A stretch of 64,000 bases of DNA from Kitasatospora indigofera (GTDB lineage: Bacteria > Actinomycetota > Actinomycetes > Streptomycetales > Streptomycetaceae): the NCBI RefSeq assembly GCF_014655955.1, contig NZ_BNBO01000020.1, positions 32,276 through 96,275 on the forward strand, in the 5' to 3' direction. Shown in pieces: positions 56,642-64,000 of the stretch. Made by a program: the position numbers and the translations under genes. A model generated the notes under the pieces. The model saw only the letters and a program-made list of their open reading frames with translations, had not been told where the DNA came from and did not search any database. How positions within the stretch are numbered: position 1 is the first letter of the stretch; every line of letters begins with the position of its first letter.

Positions 56642-58639
56642 TCAGCCCGCGAGTACGGTGACGTCGTCGCACCAGCCGTAGCCGGTGCCGGTGCGGGCGT
56701 AGCAGTAGATCCTGGCGGTGGTGGCGCCGGGGCCGGTGGTGAAGGTCGCCGACTGCCGGGCGAAGGCCGTACCGGTGAAGACCGTCCGGACGGAGGTGCC
56801 GGACGTGTCGTACTGCTTGGCGCCGAGCGAGAGTTCGGTCCCGCTCGCCGAGACCTTGCCCCAACCGCTGATGGTGTAGGTGGTGCCGGGCTTGACCTGG
56901 ATGACCTGCTCGGCGGCGGCCTGGGGCGGGCCGACCTTCACGGCGCGGTTGCCGCCGTGCTTGACGGAGGTGTCGAGGGTGACGCCGCCGTAGCTGGTCC
57001 ACGGGTTGAGGGCGGTGTTCTCGAAGCCGGAGTTGCGTACCAGGTTGACCGGGGTGCAGGCGGTGTCGTCGAAGGTGGAGTCCTGGGCGAAGCCGCGGTC
57101 GGTGCGGCAGACCTGCGGCAGCGGGTTGCCGAAGTAGTCGCGGCTGCCGAGGGTGGGGATCGGGGCTCCGGCGGCGCGGGCCGGGGACGTCGCGCCGAGC
57201 CGGTAGTCGTTCGGGGTGGTGCCCCCGGCGTTGGTGAACTGCGGGTCGGTGGTCTTCTTCTCCGGGTCGGCGGGCTCGCCGGCGGGGTGGTTGCCGTAGA
57301 AGGTGTTGGCGGCCCAGAAGAAGTCGGCCGGGTTGTAGGTGCCCTTGTTGTTCAGGCCGTCGAAGCCGCCGCTGCCCAGGTTGACGAAGACGTTGTTGGT
57401 GAAGCGGGCCTTGGTGGTGCCGTAGCCGTCCTGGACGATGTCCGCGGTCGAACCGGACGGGAGGTAGACGGTGTTCTGGTAGAGGTCGGCGCTCGACTCG
57501 CCGGAGGCGACCAGCCAGCGGTCCTTGTCGTGGTGGCTCAGGTTGTAGCGCACCACCGTGCCGGTGGTGCTGGCTCCCGCGCCGCAGCCGCCGCAGAACA
57601 GCATGAAGCCGCCCTCGTTGTCGTGGCTGTGGTTGAACTGGAAGACGGCGTGGTTGTTGCCGTAGTCGGAGTCGAAGGCCATGCCGTCACCGTTGTCAGC
57701 CAGTCGGCGGACGTGGTGGACCTCGTTGTACTGGATCAGGCTGTCGTCCGAATTGATCGTCCAGATGCCCGCGTTGGCGCCCATCGGCCGCATCGCGATG
57801 TCGTACGCGGTGTTGTGCTCGACCAGGCCGTGGTCGGCGGCGCGCAGGACGATGCCGTCGCCGCCGGTGTCGCTGACGGTGTTGCCGCGGAAGACCATCC
57901 GGGTGTTGGCCCGCCAGTTGTTCTTGGTGCCGCAGTCGTCGCCGGTGCCGTACTGGGGCCGGCACATCCAGGTGGTCCGGTTGGTGAGGCCCTCGCGGTC
58001 GACGTCGTCGATGCGCGAGTTCTGCACGACCACGTCGTCGAAGTTGGTGGGGGTGGTGGTGCCGGAGACCCGGAACTGGATGCCGTTGGACCACTTCGTG
58101 GCGTCGCCCCGGACGTCGTGGACGTAGACGTCGTCGACCAGGTAGTGGCTGCCGACGCCGTCGGGCAGGTCGGCGACCTCGACCAGCAGGCCGCTGCGCT
58201 CGCGCTTGGTGGCGCCGGTGTCCTGGAAGGTGATCTCCAGGCCGCGGATCTCCCAGTGCTCGACGTTCCAGAGGTGGACGGCGGCCTTCTCGGTGCCCGA
58301 CGCGGCGCCGGCGACCACCGGGCGGGCGGCGGCGGACCCGTACCCGGCCAGCGTGACCGGGGCGGCATCAGTGCCGGAGCCCTGCGGCTTCAGCGTGCCG
58401 GAACAGGTGACGCCGCGCTTCAGCAGCAGTTGGTCGCCCGGCTGGAAGACGTGGGCGTTGGCGGCGGTGAGGCTGTTCCAGGGGCTGTTCTGGGCACCGT
58501 CGCCGGCCGAGAGGGCGGCGCAGTCGAGGTACCAGGCGGTGGGGGTGGCCGCCGAGGCGGCCTGCGGGGTCGGGGCGATCAGGGCCGCCGCGGTCAACGC
58601 GACGAGCCCCGCACGTCCGAGGGCGGGAAGCACGAGCAT
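56642..58639 (-). CDS. secreted right-handed parallel beta-helix protein with C-terminal carbohydrate-binding-like domain
   Basis: 665 residues. A signal peptide ends around AASAA near residue 30. Residues of about 60-500 show the repeated short beta-strand pattern of a parallel beta-helix (RMVFRGNTVSDTGGDGIVLRA, NHAVFQFNHSHDNEGGFML, and similar, quoted in part), as in pectate lyases and other polysaccharide-active helices. The C-terminal 130 residues (LVRNSGFENTALNPWTSYG, then QVKPGTTYTISGWGKV) look like a CBM_4_9-type domain. Enzyme class cannot be fixed from sequence alone; no canonical pectate lyase catalytic Arg motif is obvious. Its own promoter is visible at 58687-58715. Confidence 0.85.
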   Translation of the reverse strand: MLVLPALGRAGLVALTAAALIAPTPQAASAATPTAWYLDCAALSAGDGAQNSPWNSLTAANAHVFQPGDQLLLKRGVTCSGTLKPQGSGTDAAPVTLAGYGSAAARPVVAGAASGTEKAAVHLWNVEHWEIRGLEITFQDTGATKRERSGLLVEVADLPDGVGSHYLVDDVYVHDVRGDATKWSNGIQFRVSGTTTPTNFDDVVVQNSRIDDVDREGLTNRTTWMCRPQYGTGDDCGTKNNWRANTRMVFRGNTVSDTGGDGIVLRAADHGLVEHNTAYDIAMRPMGANAGIWTINSDDSLIQYNEVHHVRRLADNGDGMAFDSDYGNNHAVFQFNHSHDNEGGFMLFCGGCGAGASTTGTVVRYNLSHHDKDRWLVASGESSADLYQNTVYLPSGSTADIVQDGYGTTKARFTNNVFVNLGSGGFDGLNNKGTYNPADFFWAANTFYGNHPAGEPADPEKKTTDPQFTNAGGTTPNDYRLGATSPARAAGAPIPTLGSRDYFGNPLPQVCRTDRGFAQDSTFDDTACTPVNLVRNSGFENTALNPWTSYGGVTLDTSVKHGGNRAVKVGPPQAAAEQVIQVKPGTTYTISGWGKVSASGTELSLGAKQYDTSGTSVRTVFTGTAFARQSATFTTGPGATTARIYCYARTGTGYGWCDDVTVLAG

Positions 58640-58686
58640 GTGGGGACTCCCGGGTGGGGGAAGGGGGATGGCTGGGCGCCGCCCGC

Positions 58687-58715
58687 ACCCTAGGACGACC
58701 GTATGATCGAGTCAA
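58687..58715 (-). promoter_or_regulatory. promoter candidate for the beta-helix gene
   Basis: On the minus strand TTGACT (58715-58710) and TAGGGT (58692-58687) are separated by 17 bases, 48 bp upstream of the start. The region is AT-rich for this genome. Confidence 0.55.
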
Positions 58716-58989
58716 TGCATCTCGATCGCCTTTTTCCTTTTTGACCATCTGATCTGATGACGGATCATCTGCTCACACCTCCCGCGCGTCCGGCCTCGGA
58801 CGGGCGGGACACCGTGCCGCGTGCCGGGGCCGGCCCGGCCCAGGGCGGTGACCAGGCCTCCGACGACGGGACCCGTGCCACCATGGCGCCGTCGCCAGGA
58901 CGGGAGCCGGTCCCACGCCGCCGCACCCCCACCCGACCATGACGCAGGGTGACGGCCGCGGTCTTCGAGGTCACCGAGGGTCGGTGTAG

Positions 58990-59095
58990 GTAGGACCCGG
59001 TATTGAATACGCAGTGATCCGGCAGGTGTCCTGGAAGCACCGCGAGGGGCGGCGCGGAGACCGATTCCGACCAACGATCTGCGGCAGGTAACACC
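58990..59095 (+). promoter_or_regulatory. promoter/leader of the resolvase-like gene (second copy of a shared element)
   Basis: GTAGGTAGGACCCGGTATTG, then AATACG (ATTGAATACG at 59002-59011) and GGCAGGT (59083-59089) precede ATG 59096. The same order recurs at 41590-41694. GTAT-TGA-ATAC also makes a small palindrome. Confidence 0.5.
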
Positions 59096-59551
59096 ATGGA
59101 CAGCACCGACGACCGCACCGACGACCGCACCGCGGCCCCCACCCCGACCCCGGGTGTCGCGCTCTATCTCCGCTGCTACCCGTTCGACCGAACGGCGATG
59201 GACTTCCACCGCCGGGCCCTGGAGGGCCTGGCCTGGGCCCTGGAACTGCCGGAGCCGCTGCTGCACCTCGACAACGGCCGACGGGCGGCCGACGGCCTCC
59301 CGGCCCTGGACGCGCTGCTGCGGGCGGTCGCGGGCGGATGGGTCGGCACCGTCCTGGTCCCCGGGCTCTTCGTGTTCTCCATGGACGACACCGAGGCGCG
59401 CCGCGTCGCCGGCCTGCTGGAGCGGTACGGCTGCCGGGTGGTCGAGCTGCCGTCCCGCGGCCTGCTCCCCCGCCCCGCGGACGCGCAGGAGCCGCCGCCC
59501 GCGGGGGACGGCGGCTCCCGCACACCCGCAGCCGCAGCCGCAGCGGCCTGA
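59096..59551 (+). CDS. small resolvase-like (serine recombinase N-terminal fold) protein of unknown function
   Basis: 151 residues. ALYLRCYPFDRTAMDFHRRALEGLA resembles the first strand and helix of the serine-recombinase catalytic fold (in part), and VLVPGLFVFSMDDTEARRVAGLLERYGCRVVELPS matches the later strand-helix of that fold. The nucleophilic Ser and the DNA-binding domain of real recombinases are not evident, so a regulatory or degenerate protein is more likely. Similar stand-alone proteins are frequent in Streptomyces. The N-terminus (DSTDDRTDDRTAAPTPTP) and Ala-rich end look disordered. Confidence 0.7.
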   Translation: MDSTDDRTDDRTAAPTPTPGVALYLRCYPFDRTAMDFHRRALEGLAWALELPEPLLHLDNGRRAADGLPALDALLRAVAGGWVGTVLVPGLFVFSMDDTEARRVAGLLERYGCRVVELPSRGLLPRPADAQEPPPAGDGGSRTPAAAAAAA

Positions 59552-59583
59552 CCGGGGCCGGTGCCGGTGCGGCCGGGCCACGG

Positions 59584-61971
59584 TCAGCGCGCGGGTCGCA
59601 CCATGATGATCGACTCCCGCTTGTCGGCGCCGTTCCAGAGCAGCTCGATCCGCGTACCCGTGTCCGGCACCTTGACGCCGCTGTACGGGTTGGCCGGATC
59701 CCAGTAGGCACCCGCGTGGTCGTCGAAGGCGGTCACGCCCGGCAGGCTCGGCACGGTCGTCGGTACGTCCGCCCGGGGCAGCGTGAAGCTGTCGGTCGGC
59801 TCGGAGCCGAAGGTCGAGTCGTAGCTCTGCACCCGGGTGCGCATCAAGGTCCCGTCGGACCACCGCAGCGGCGCCGGATGGGCGTCGACCGGCAGCAGCA
59901 GGCCGCTGCCCGGGTGCTCGTAGACGTTGTTGTCGCTCTGCGAGCCGTCCCAGAACCAGATGAGCAGGCCGTTCTGGTAGGGGAAGTGGTCCACCCAGTT
60001 CGGTCGTCGCCCGGAGCCGAACACGTACGGCCCGGTGCGCAGGGTGGTGTCGTACGAGAGGTACTGGCGGTTCTCCACCAGGTAGTACTGCGGGTGGTGC
60101 TGGGTGAAGGTGCCGGTGGTCCGGGTGAAGCCCCGGACGCCCCAGCCGGTGTCACCGCCCTCGGCGCCGTCGGTGAACAGCACGGTGCCGCCGGCGGTGA
60201 CGGACAGCTCGTCCAGGGCGAGGCCCTTGAGGTGGGTGCTGCCGTCGGTGGTCACCCGGAAGCGGATCTTCACCCGCTGTCCGGCGTAGGCGTCCAGCGG
60301 GTAGGCCAGTTCCCCCCACTTCCCGCCGGAGGTGCCGCTGAGCGAGGGGGTGCCGCTGCCGTTCCGCGGTATCGGGGTGCCGTCGAAGGTCCCGGCGAGG
60401 GCCGTCCAGCCGGCTCCGCCGTCGGTCGAGACCTCCGCGTAGCCGTAGTCGAAATCCCGCTCCAGCTCGTACCAGCCCCTGGCCCGCAGGACCGCCGCCG
60501 TCGCCCCGGTGAGGTCGACGTCACGGGCCAGCGTGACGTTCTGGTTGTCGGCGCTGCCGCTCCACCATTCCTGACTGCCCGCGTACGGGGTGTTGACCAC
60601 GGTGGTGACGGTCTTCCTCGGCAGCTCGACCAGCAGCGCCTGCGGGAGCGCCGAGTTGTACTCGGCCGCCCCGGTGCGGTGCACCGACAGCTCGCCCGCC
60701 TCGGCCTTGTCGTAGGAGAGCCAGCCGAGTTGCAGCTTGCTCCAGGCGTCGAGGTCGGCCGGCCGGTCGCCGATCTCCTCGCGGCCCTCGCCGAGCCAGG
60801 AGCCGGAGCTCATCAGCGACCAGTAGCCGACGGAGTTGTCCACGCCGTTGCCGGAGGTGTCGTAGAGGTCCGGCAGGCCCAGGTCGTGGCCGTACTCGTG
60901 GGCGAAGACGCCCAGGCCGCCGTTCTCGGCCTGCATGGTGTAGTCGCCGGCCCAGATGCCCGTGCCGCCGACGGGGGTGCCGCCGAGCTTGTTGCCGGCC
61001 GGGCCGGTCCCGCCCGAACCCGAGCCGTAGACGTAACTGCGGTGCGCCCAGAGGGCGTCGGATCCCTGCGCGCCGCCGCCGGCCGACTGGTCGACGCCGG
61101 CGTGCACGATCTGGACGTGGTCGAGGTACCCGTCGGGCTCGTTGAAGTCGCCGTCGCCGTCGTGGTCGTAGCGGTCCCACCGGTCGTACTCGGCGACGGT
61201 GGCCCTGATCCCGTCCTCGGTGCGGCCCTTGGCCCGCTCGGCGGCGACCCAGGCGTCGATGCCGTCCCGGACCAGGTCCTGCGCGTTGGCGCAGACGTGG
61301 TCGCCGCAGTAGTCGGACCCGTAACGGGCCTCGTTCCAGGGCACCTTGACCCAGTCGGTGACCGTCCCCTCGACCGAGTAGCGGCCCGAGGACTGCTTCT
61401 CGTAGTACGTCTTCAGCGAGTCGCCGGCGGTGTCGAAGTAGAGGTCCTGGTAGTGCTGCCGGTCGTAGTCCGCGCGCCAGGCGGTCGAGTTGTCCGCCGT
61501 CCGGTCGGGCCGTTCGATCCGGTTGTGCGCGGGCCCGGGGGCGCCGCCGTACTTGACCGCGCCGTCCGGCGTCCTGGTGGTGGTGTCCACCTGGTCACCG
61601 AACTCGACCAGGATGGTGAAGATCCGGTCGGTGCGCTCGCGGGCGAGTTCCACGTACTCGTTCTGCCCGAGCCGCACCGCTTCGCCGCCGCCGCGCCGTT
61701 CCACGGTGGCGGTGCCGGCGACCATCTGTTCGGTCGCGGCCTGCCGGCGGGCCCTGGTCTTCTCGGTCAGCGGGCCGGGCAGGTCGTGCTCCACCCCGTG
61801 GGCGGCCTGGACGTCGGCCGGGTCCCGGGTGACCGGCGCGGGGGCCGGGCCGGCAGCGGCACCGATGGCGGCGGTGCTGGCGGCGGTGGCGGTCGCGGGC
61901 AGCAGGACGCTGCCGGAGGCGGCGAGGACCGCGATCGCGGTGACCGCGGCGGCCTTCCTGGATGTCTTCAA
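59584..61971 (-). CDS. secreted immune inhibitor A-like M6 metallopeptidase
   Basis: 795 residues with a Sec signal peptide (core AVTAIAVLAASGSVLL). The M6 catalytic motif HEYGHDLG is at about residues 358-365, and FTILVEFGDQVD near 95 matches the InhA N-terminal region. The C-terminal half (FTDGAEGGDTGW, VRIRFRVTTDGS-like) fits the MAM-like/beta-sandwich extension of InhA proteases. It is probably made as a proenzyme and degrades extracellular proteins. The start is TTG 61971, the only start giving an intact signal peptide. Monocistronic. Confidence 0.9.
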   Translation of the reverse strand: MKTSRKAAAVTAIAVLAASGSVLLPATATAASTAAIGAAAGPAPAPVTRDPADVQAAHGVEHDLPGPLTEKTRARRQAATEQMVAGTATVERRGGGEAVRLGQNEYVELARERTDRIFTILVEFGDQVDTTTRTPDGAVKYGGAPGPAHNRIERPDRTADNSTAWRADYDRQHYQDLYFDTAGDSLKTYYEKQSSGRYSVEGTVTDWVKVPWNEARYGSDYCGDHVCANAQDLVRDGIDAWVAAERAKGRTEDGIRATVAEYDRWDRYDHDGDGDFNEPDGYLDHVQIVHAGVDQSAGGGAQGSDALWAHRSYVYGSGSGGTGPAGNKLGGTPVGGTGIWAGDYTMQAENGGLGVFAHEYGHDLGLPDLYDTSGNGVDNSVGYWSLMSSGSWLGEGREEIGDRPADLDAWSKLQLGWLSYDKAEAGELSVHRTGAAEYNSALPQALLVELPRKTVTTVVNTPYAGSQEWWSGSADNQNVTLARDVDLTGATAAVLRARGWYELERDFDYGYAEVSTDGGAGWTALAGTFDGTPIPRNGSGTPSLSGTSGGKWGELAYPLDAYAGQRVKIRFRVTTDGSTHLKGLALDELSVTAGGTVLFTDGAEGGDTGWGVRGFTRTTGTFTQHHPQYYLVENRQYLSYDTTLRTGPYVFGSGRRPNWVDHFPYQNGLLIWFWDGSQSDNNVYEHPGSGLLLPVDAHPAPLRWSDGTLMRTRVQSYDSTFGSEPTDSFTLPRADVPTTVPSLPGVTAFDDHAGAYWDPANPYSGVKVPDTGTRIELLWNGADKRESIIMVRPAR

Positions 61972-62051
61972 CGGAACGGGTGTCCTCTCTGTCGTGCGCG
62001 GTGCCTGCGGCCTGTCGTGAGCGGCGCGTCAGGCCGGGCGTGGGCGGTGCC

Positions 62052-63050
62052 TCAGGCGGCGAGTGGTGCGGAAGAAGCGGTGGCCCGGTGCAGCAGCCGG
62101 GCCCGTTCCCCGGGTTCGTCCGTGGCGAGGAGCGCGGCGAGCACGGCGGCGCGGGTCTGGCCGGCCCGGAGGGTACCGGCCGGCACGGCCCCGCTGCGGA
62201 CGAGGTCGACGGCCCCGCCGTTGGTGTAGAGCTCGGCGACCGGGCCGCCCGGCACCCGGGTGGTGAGGGCGACCAGCACGCCGCGCCCGGTGGCCTCGGC
62301 CACGGCCTCCGCGAACCGGGGTGTGGCGTTGCCGGCGCCGGTGGCCACCAGGACGACGCCCTGGGCGCCCTCCTCGACGGCGGCGCGCAACAGGGCGGGA
62401 TCCGCGTCGCAGTGGTGCATCACCATGTCCACCCGCAACGGCCGCCGCGGGAGGGTCCACGAGGGCGTCGGGAGCGGGCTGGGGCGGACCGGCCTGGCGT
62501 GCAGCAGCACGGTGTCCGCGCGGACCTCGCCGACCGGGCCGGCCGGGTGGGCGAACGCGTCGAGCGCCAGGGTGTGGCTCTTGACGGTGTCCCGGGCGGG
62601 GTAGATCTTGCCGCCGAAGACCACCAGCGTGCCGACGCCGGAGACCGCGGAGGCCGTCAGGAGGGCGTCGCGCAGATTGCCGGGGCCGTCCGGCCGCTCT
62701 TCGCCGGGCGGCCGCTGCGCGCCGGTGAAGACCACGGGCCGGCGGTCGTGGTGGTGGAGGTCGGCCAGGAGGGCGGTCTCCTCCAGGGTGTCCGTGCCGT
62801 GGGTCACCACGATGCCCTCCACGTCCCGGCGTGCGAACAGGTCGTGGATGGTGTGCAGCAGTCTGACCTGGTGGGCGGTGGTGATGAGCGGGCTGTCGAG
62901 GACGCACAGGTCCAGCACCTCGACCTGGACCGCCGGCGGGATGTCGACGGCGGCGACGACCTCGCGGCCGGGGGCCGCGGAGGCGTGTCCGTGGCCGCGG
63001 GGCCGGGCGGCGATGGTGCCGCCGGTGGTGATGACGACGATCCGTCCCAT
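62052..63050 (-). CDS. type I/II L-asparaginase
   Basis: 332 residues. The two asparaginase catalytic signatures are present: ITTGGTIA (first Thr, residue about 9-14) and VTHGTDTLEETA (second Thr-Asp, about residue 86). It hydrolyses L-asparagine to aspartate and ammonia, possibly also glutamine. No signal peptide is visible. ATG 63050 is preferred; longer in-frame extensions upstream are low complexity. Confidence 0.9.
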   Translation of the reverse strand: MGRIVVITTGGTIAARPRGHGHASAAPGREVVAAVDIPPAVQVEVLDLCVLDSPLITTAHQVRLLHTIHDLFARRDVEGIVVTHGTDTLEETALLADLHHHDRRPVVFTGAQRPPGEERPDGPGNLRDALLTASAVSGVGTLVVFGGKIYPARDTVKSHTLALDAFAHPAGPVGEVRADTVLLHARPVRPSPLPTPSWTLPRRPLRVDMVMHHCDADPALLRAAVEEGAQGVVLVATGAGNATPRFAEAVAEATGRGVLVALTTRVPGGPVAELYTNGGAVDLVRSGAVPAGTLRAGQTRAAVLAALLATDEPGERARLLHRATASSAPLAA

Positions 63051-63140
63051 GAGGATTCCCTGGTTCTGTGGGGCCGTGGCCGGCGCGGGGCCGGCCGGCC
63101 GCGTGCGGGGCACGGGACCGGCCGGCCTGGGCGTCGGCCG

Positions 63141-64000
63141 TCAGGCGGCGGAGCAGACGGTGAGGTAGGTCTGGCTGGTGCAGGTGACGGTGGCGGTGGA
63201 GGACGCGGTGGCGCCCTTCTTGTCGGTGACGGTGAGCCGGGCCGTGTAGGTGGCGGTCCGGCCCGGGTAGGTGTGGCTGGGCTTGAGCTCGGTGCCGGTG
63301 GTGCCGTCGCCGAAGTCCCAGCGGTAGGAGGCGATCGTGCCGTCCGGGTCGTAGGAGCCGGTGGCGTCGAAGCCGCACCAGGCCGCGGCGGTGCAGAAGC
63401 GGGTGAAGGCGGCCACCGGCTTCTCGTTCTGGGCCGGGTCGGTGGCGCGTACGTACGCGGTGTTGCCGCCGGTGCGCCCGCTGCCGTCGGTGACGGTCAG
63501 CCGCGCCTTGTAGAGGCCGTACGAGGAGTAGGTGTGGGCGGGCCTGGCGCCGGTGCCGGTGGTGCCGTCGCCGAAGTCCCAGCTGTAGGCGAGGCCGGTG
63601 CCGGTGGTGAGGGAGGCGTTGAAGGAGCAGGCGCGGGTCGCGCGGTCGCAACTCGGCACGAAGGTGGCGTCGGGCCCGGCGGTGCCGCCCGCGGGGAAGA
63701 CGGCGGTGTTGCTCAGGTCGAGCAGGGGCTCCTTGACGCCGTCGCCGGAGCGGTCCGTCCAGTTGCCGTTGCCGGCGTTGACGATCCGGTCCCGGACGGC
63801 CAGGACGCCGGCCCGGTCGACGGGCTTGGCGCTGCCCCGGGTGAGCCAGGCGGCGGCGCCGGCCACGTGCGGGGCGGCCTGCGAAGTCCCGCTGTAGTTG
63901 GAGTACCCGCCGTTGCGGAAGGTGGACTGGATGCAGTCGCCGGGCGCCGCGATGTCCACGCCCCGGCCGAAGTTGCTGTAGTCCGAGAGGGTGTCGTGGT
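63141..64000 (-). CDS. secreted S8 (subtilisin-like) peptidase with two PKD domains, C-terminal part
   Basis: The window holds the last 286 residues; the N-terminus with catalytic Asp and His lies beyond the right edge. The nucleophile Ser is in YSGTSQAAPHVAGAAAW, preceded by SNFGRGVDIAAPGDCI, as in subtilisin-like proteases. Two PKD-type domains follow (YSWDFGDGTTGTGARPAHTY and YRWDFGDGTTGTELKPSHTY), usual in secreted peptidases for substrate or wall contacts. The terminal segment CTSQTYLTVCSAA has two Cys that may pair. It reads away from the asparaginase gene on the same strand. Confidence 0.9.
   Translation of the reverse strand, partial: HDTLSDYSNFGRGVDIAAPGDCIQSTFRNGGYSNYSGTSQAAPHVAGAAAWLTRGSAKPVDRAGVLAVRDRIVNAGNGNWTDRSGDGVKEPLLDLSNTAVFPAGGTAGPDATFVPSCDRATRACSFNASLTTGTGLAYSWDFGDGTTGTGARPAHTYSSYGLYKARLTVTDGSGRTGGNTAYVRATDPAQNEKPVAAFTRFCTAAAWCGFDATGSYDPDGTIASYRWDFGDGTTGTELKPSHTYPGRTATYTARLTVTDKKGATASSTATVTCTSQTYLTVCSAA

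Larger units (their letters stand above)
58640..59095. other. divergent intergenic region
   Basis: Contains the minus-strand promoter of the beta-helix gene, an adjacent pyrimidine tract with TTTTTCCTTTTT (58731-58742) and GATGA-N4-TCATC (58757-58770 area), and the conserved promoter/leader of the resolvase-like gene (58990-59095). No extra gene. Confidence 0.5.

Noticed and set aside
59096..59551. Site-specific recombinase / mobile element
   Set aside because: The protein is too short, has no visible catalytic Ser or DNA-binding domain, and no terminal repeats or integration site flank it.
1..64000. tRNA, rRNA, insertion sequences, phage genes, CRISPR arrays
   Set aside because: None could be seen by reading; no transposase or integrase-like protein and no conserved RNA gene motifs were noticed.

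Overview
High-GC actinobacterial chromosome, almost certainly Streptomycetaceae (Streptomyces or Kitasatospora). The signs are extreme third-position GC, frequent GTG and TTG starts, a SARP regulator, a large LuxR (LAL) regulator, secreted peptidases and Tat-type secreted glycosidases. I see no rRNA, tRNA, insertion sequence or CRISPR array.

Layout. 1-11.3 kb is ordinary chromosome: an acyl-CoA dehydrogenase/phosphotransferase pair with a palindromic operator, a Gfo/Idh/MocA oxidoreductase, three methyltransferase-fold proteins, DedA, an alpha/beta hydrolase, a 2H phosphoesterase, a trypsin-like protease and a HAD protein. 11.4-30.1 kb is a complete RiPP gene cluster. 30.3-34.0 kb holds a DUF885 peptidase-like protein, an AraC regulator and an SDR. 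34.1-56.5 kb is a sugar-acid / plant-polysaccharide catabolic locus, with a LAL regulator and a MerR-methyltransferase fusion inside it. 56.6-64 kb carries secreted proteins (beta-helix protein, M6 and S8 peptidases), an asparaginase and a resolvase-like small protein.

RiPP cluster. Ten co-directional, mostly overlapping genes encode a SARP activator, a leader-binding E1-like protein, a first YcaO cyclodehydratase, a two-domain SagB-type azoline dehydrogenase, a split LanB-type dehydratase (glutamylation and elimination proteins), an M50 membrane peptidase fused to a PqqD/RRE-like domain, a two-gene ABC exporter and a second YcaO. The 62-residue precursor lies just past the operon on the opposite strand. 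Its last 22 residues contain 10 Ser, 8 Thr, 3 Cys and one terminal Ala. A divergent M20 amidohydrolase closes the cluster. The enzymes predict azoles plus dehydroamino acids. Only one small SpaB_C-type protein is present and the split dehydratase needs it, so a pyridine-forming thiopeptide synthase seems to be missing. I infer a goadsporin-like linear azole/dehydroamino peptide.

Catabolic locus. At least seven near-copies of a 15-bp operator related to CGTATATCGCATACG, plus weaker variants, sit upstream of an ABC sugar transporter, a secreted glycosidase, a sugar-acid dehydratase, a lactonase/PfkB kinase/KDPG aldolase operon with a divergent dehydrogenase, a second solute-binding protein, an HATPase protein and two GntR/FCD paralogues. 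Together they form one regulon for a dehydrogenase, lactonase, dehydratase, kinase and aldolase route. Two members are decayed: an internally deleted glycosidase copy (34.9-35.3 kb) and a 5'-truncated MFS transporter (49.7-50.1 kb).
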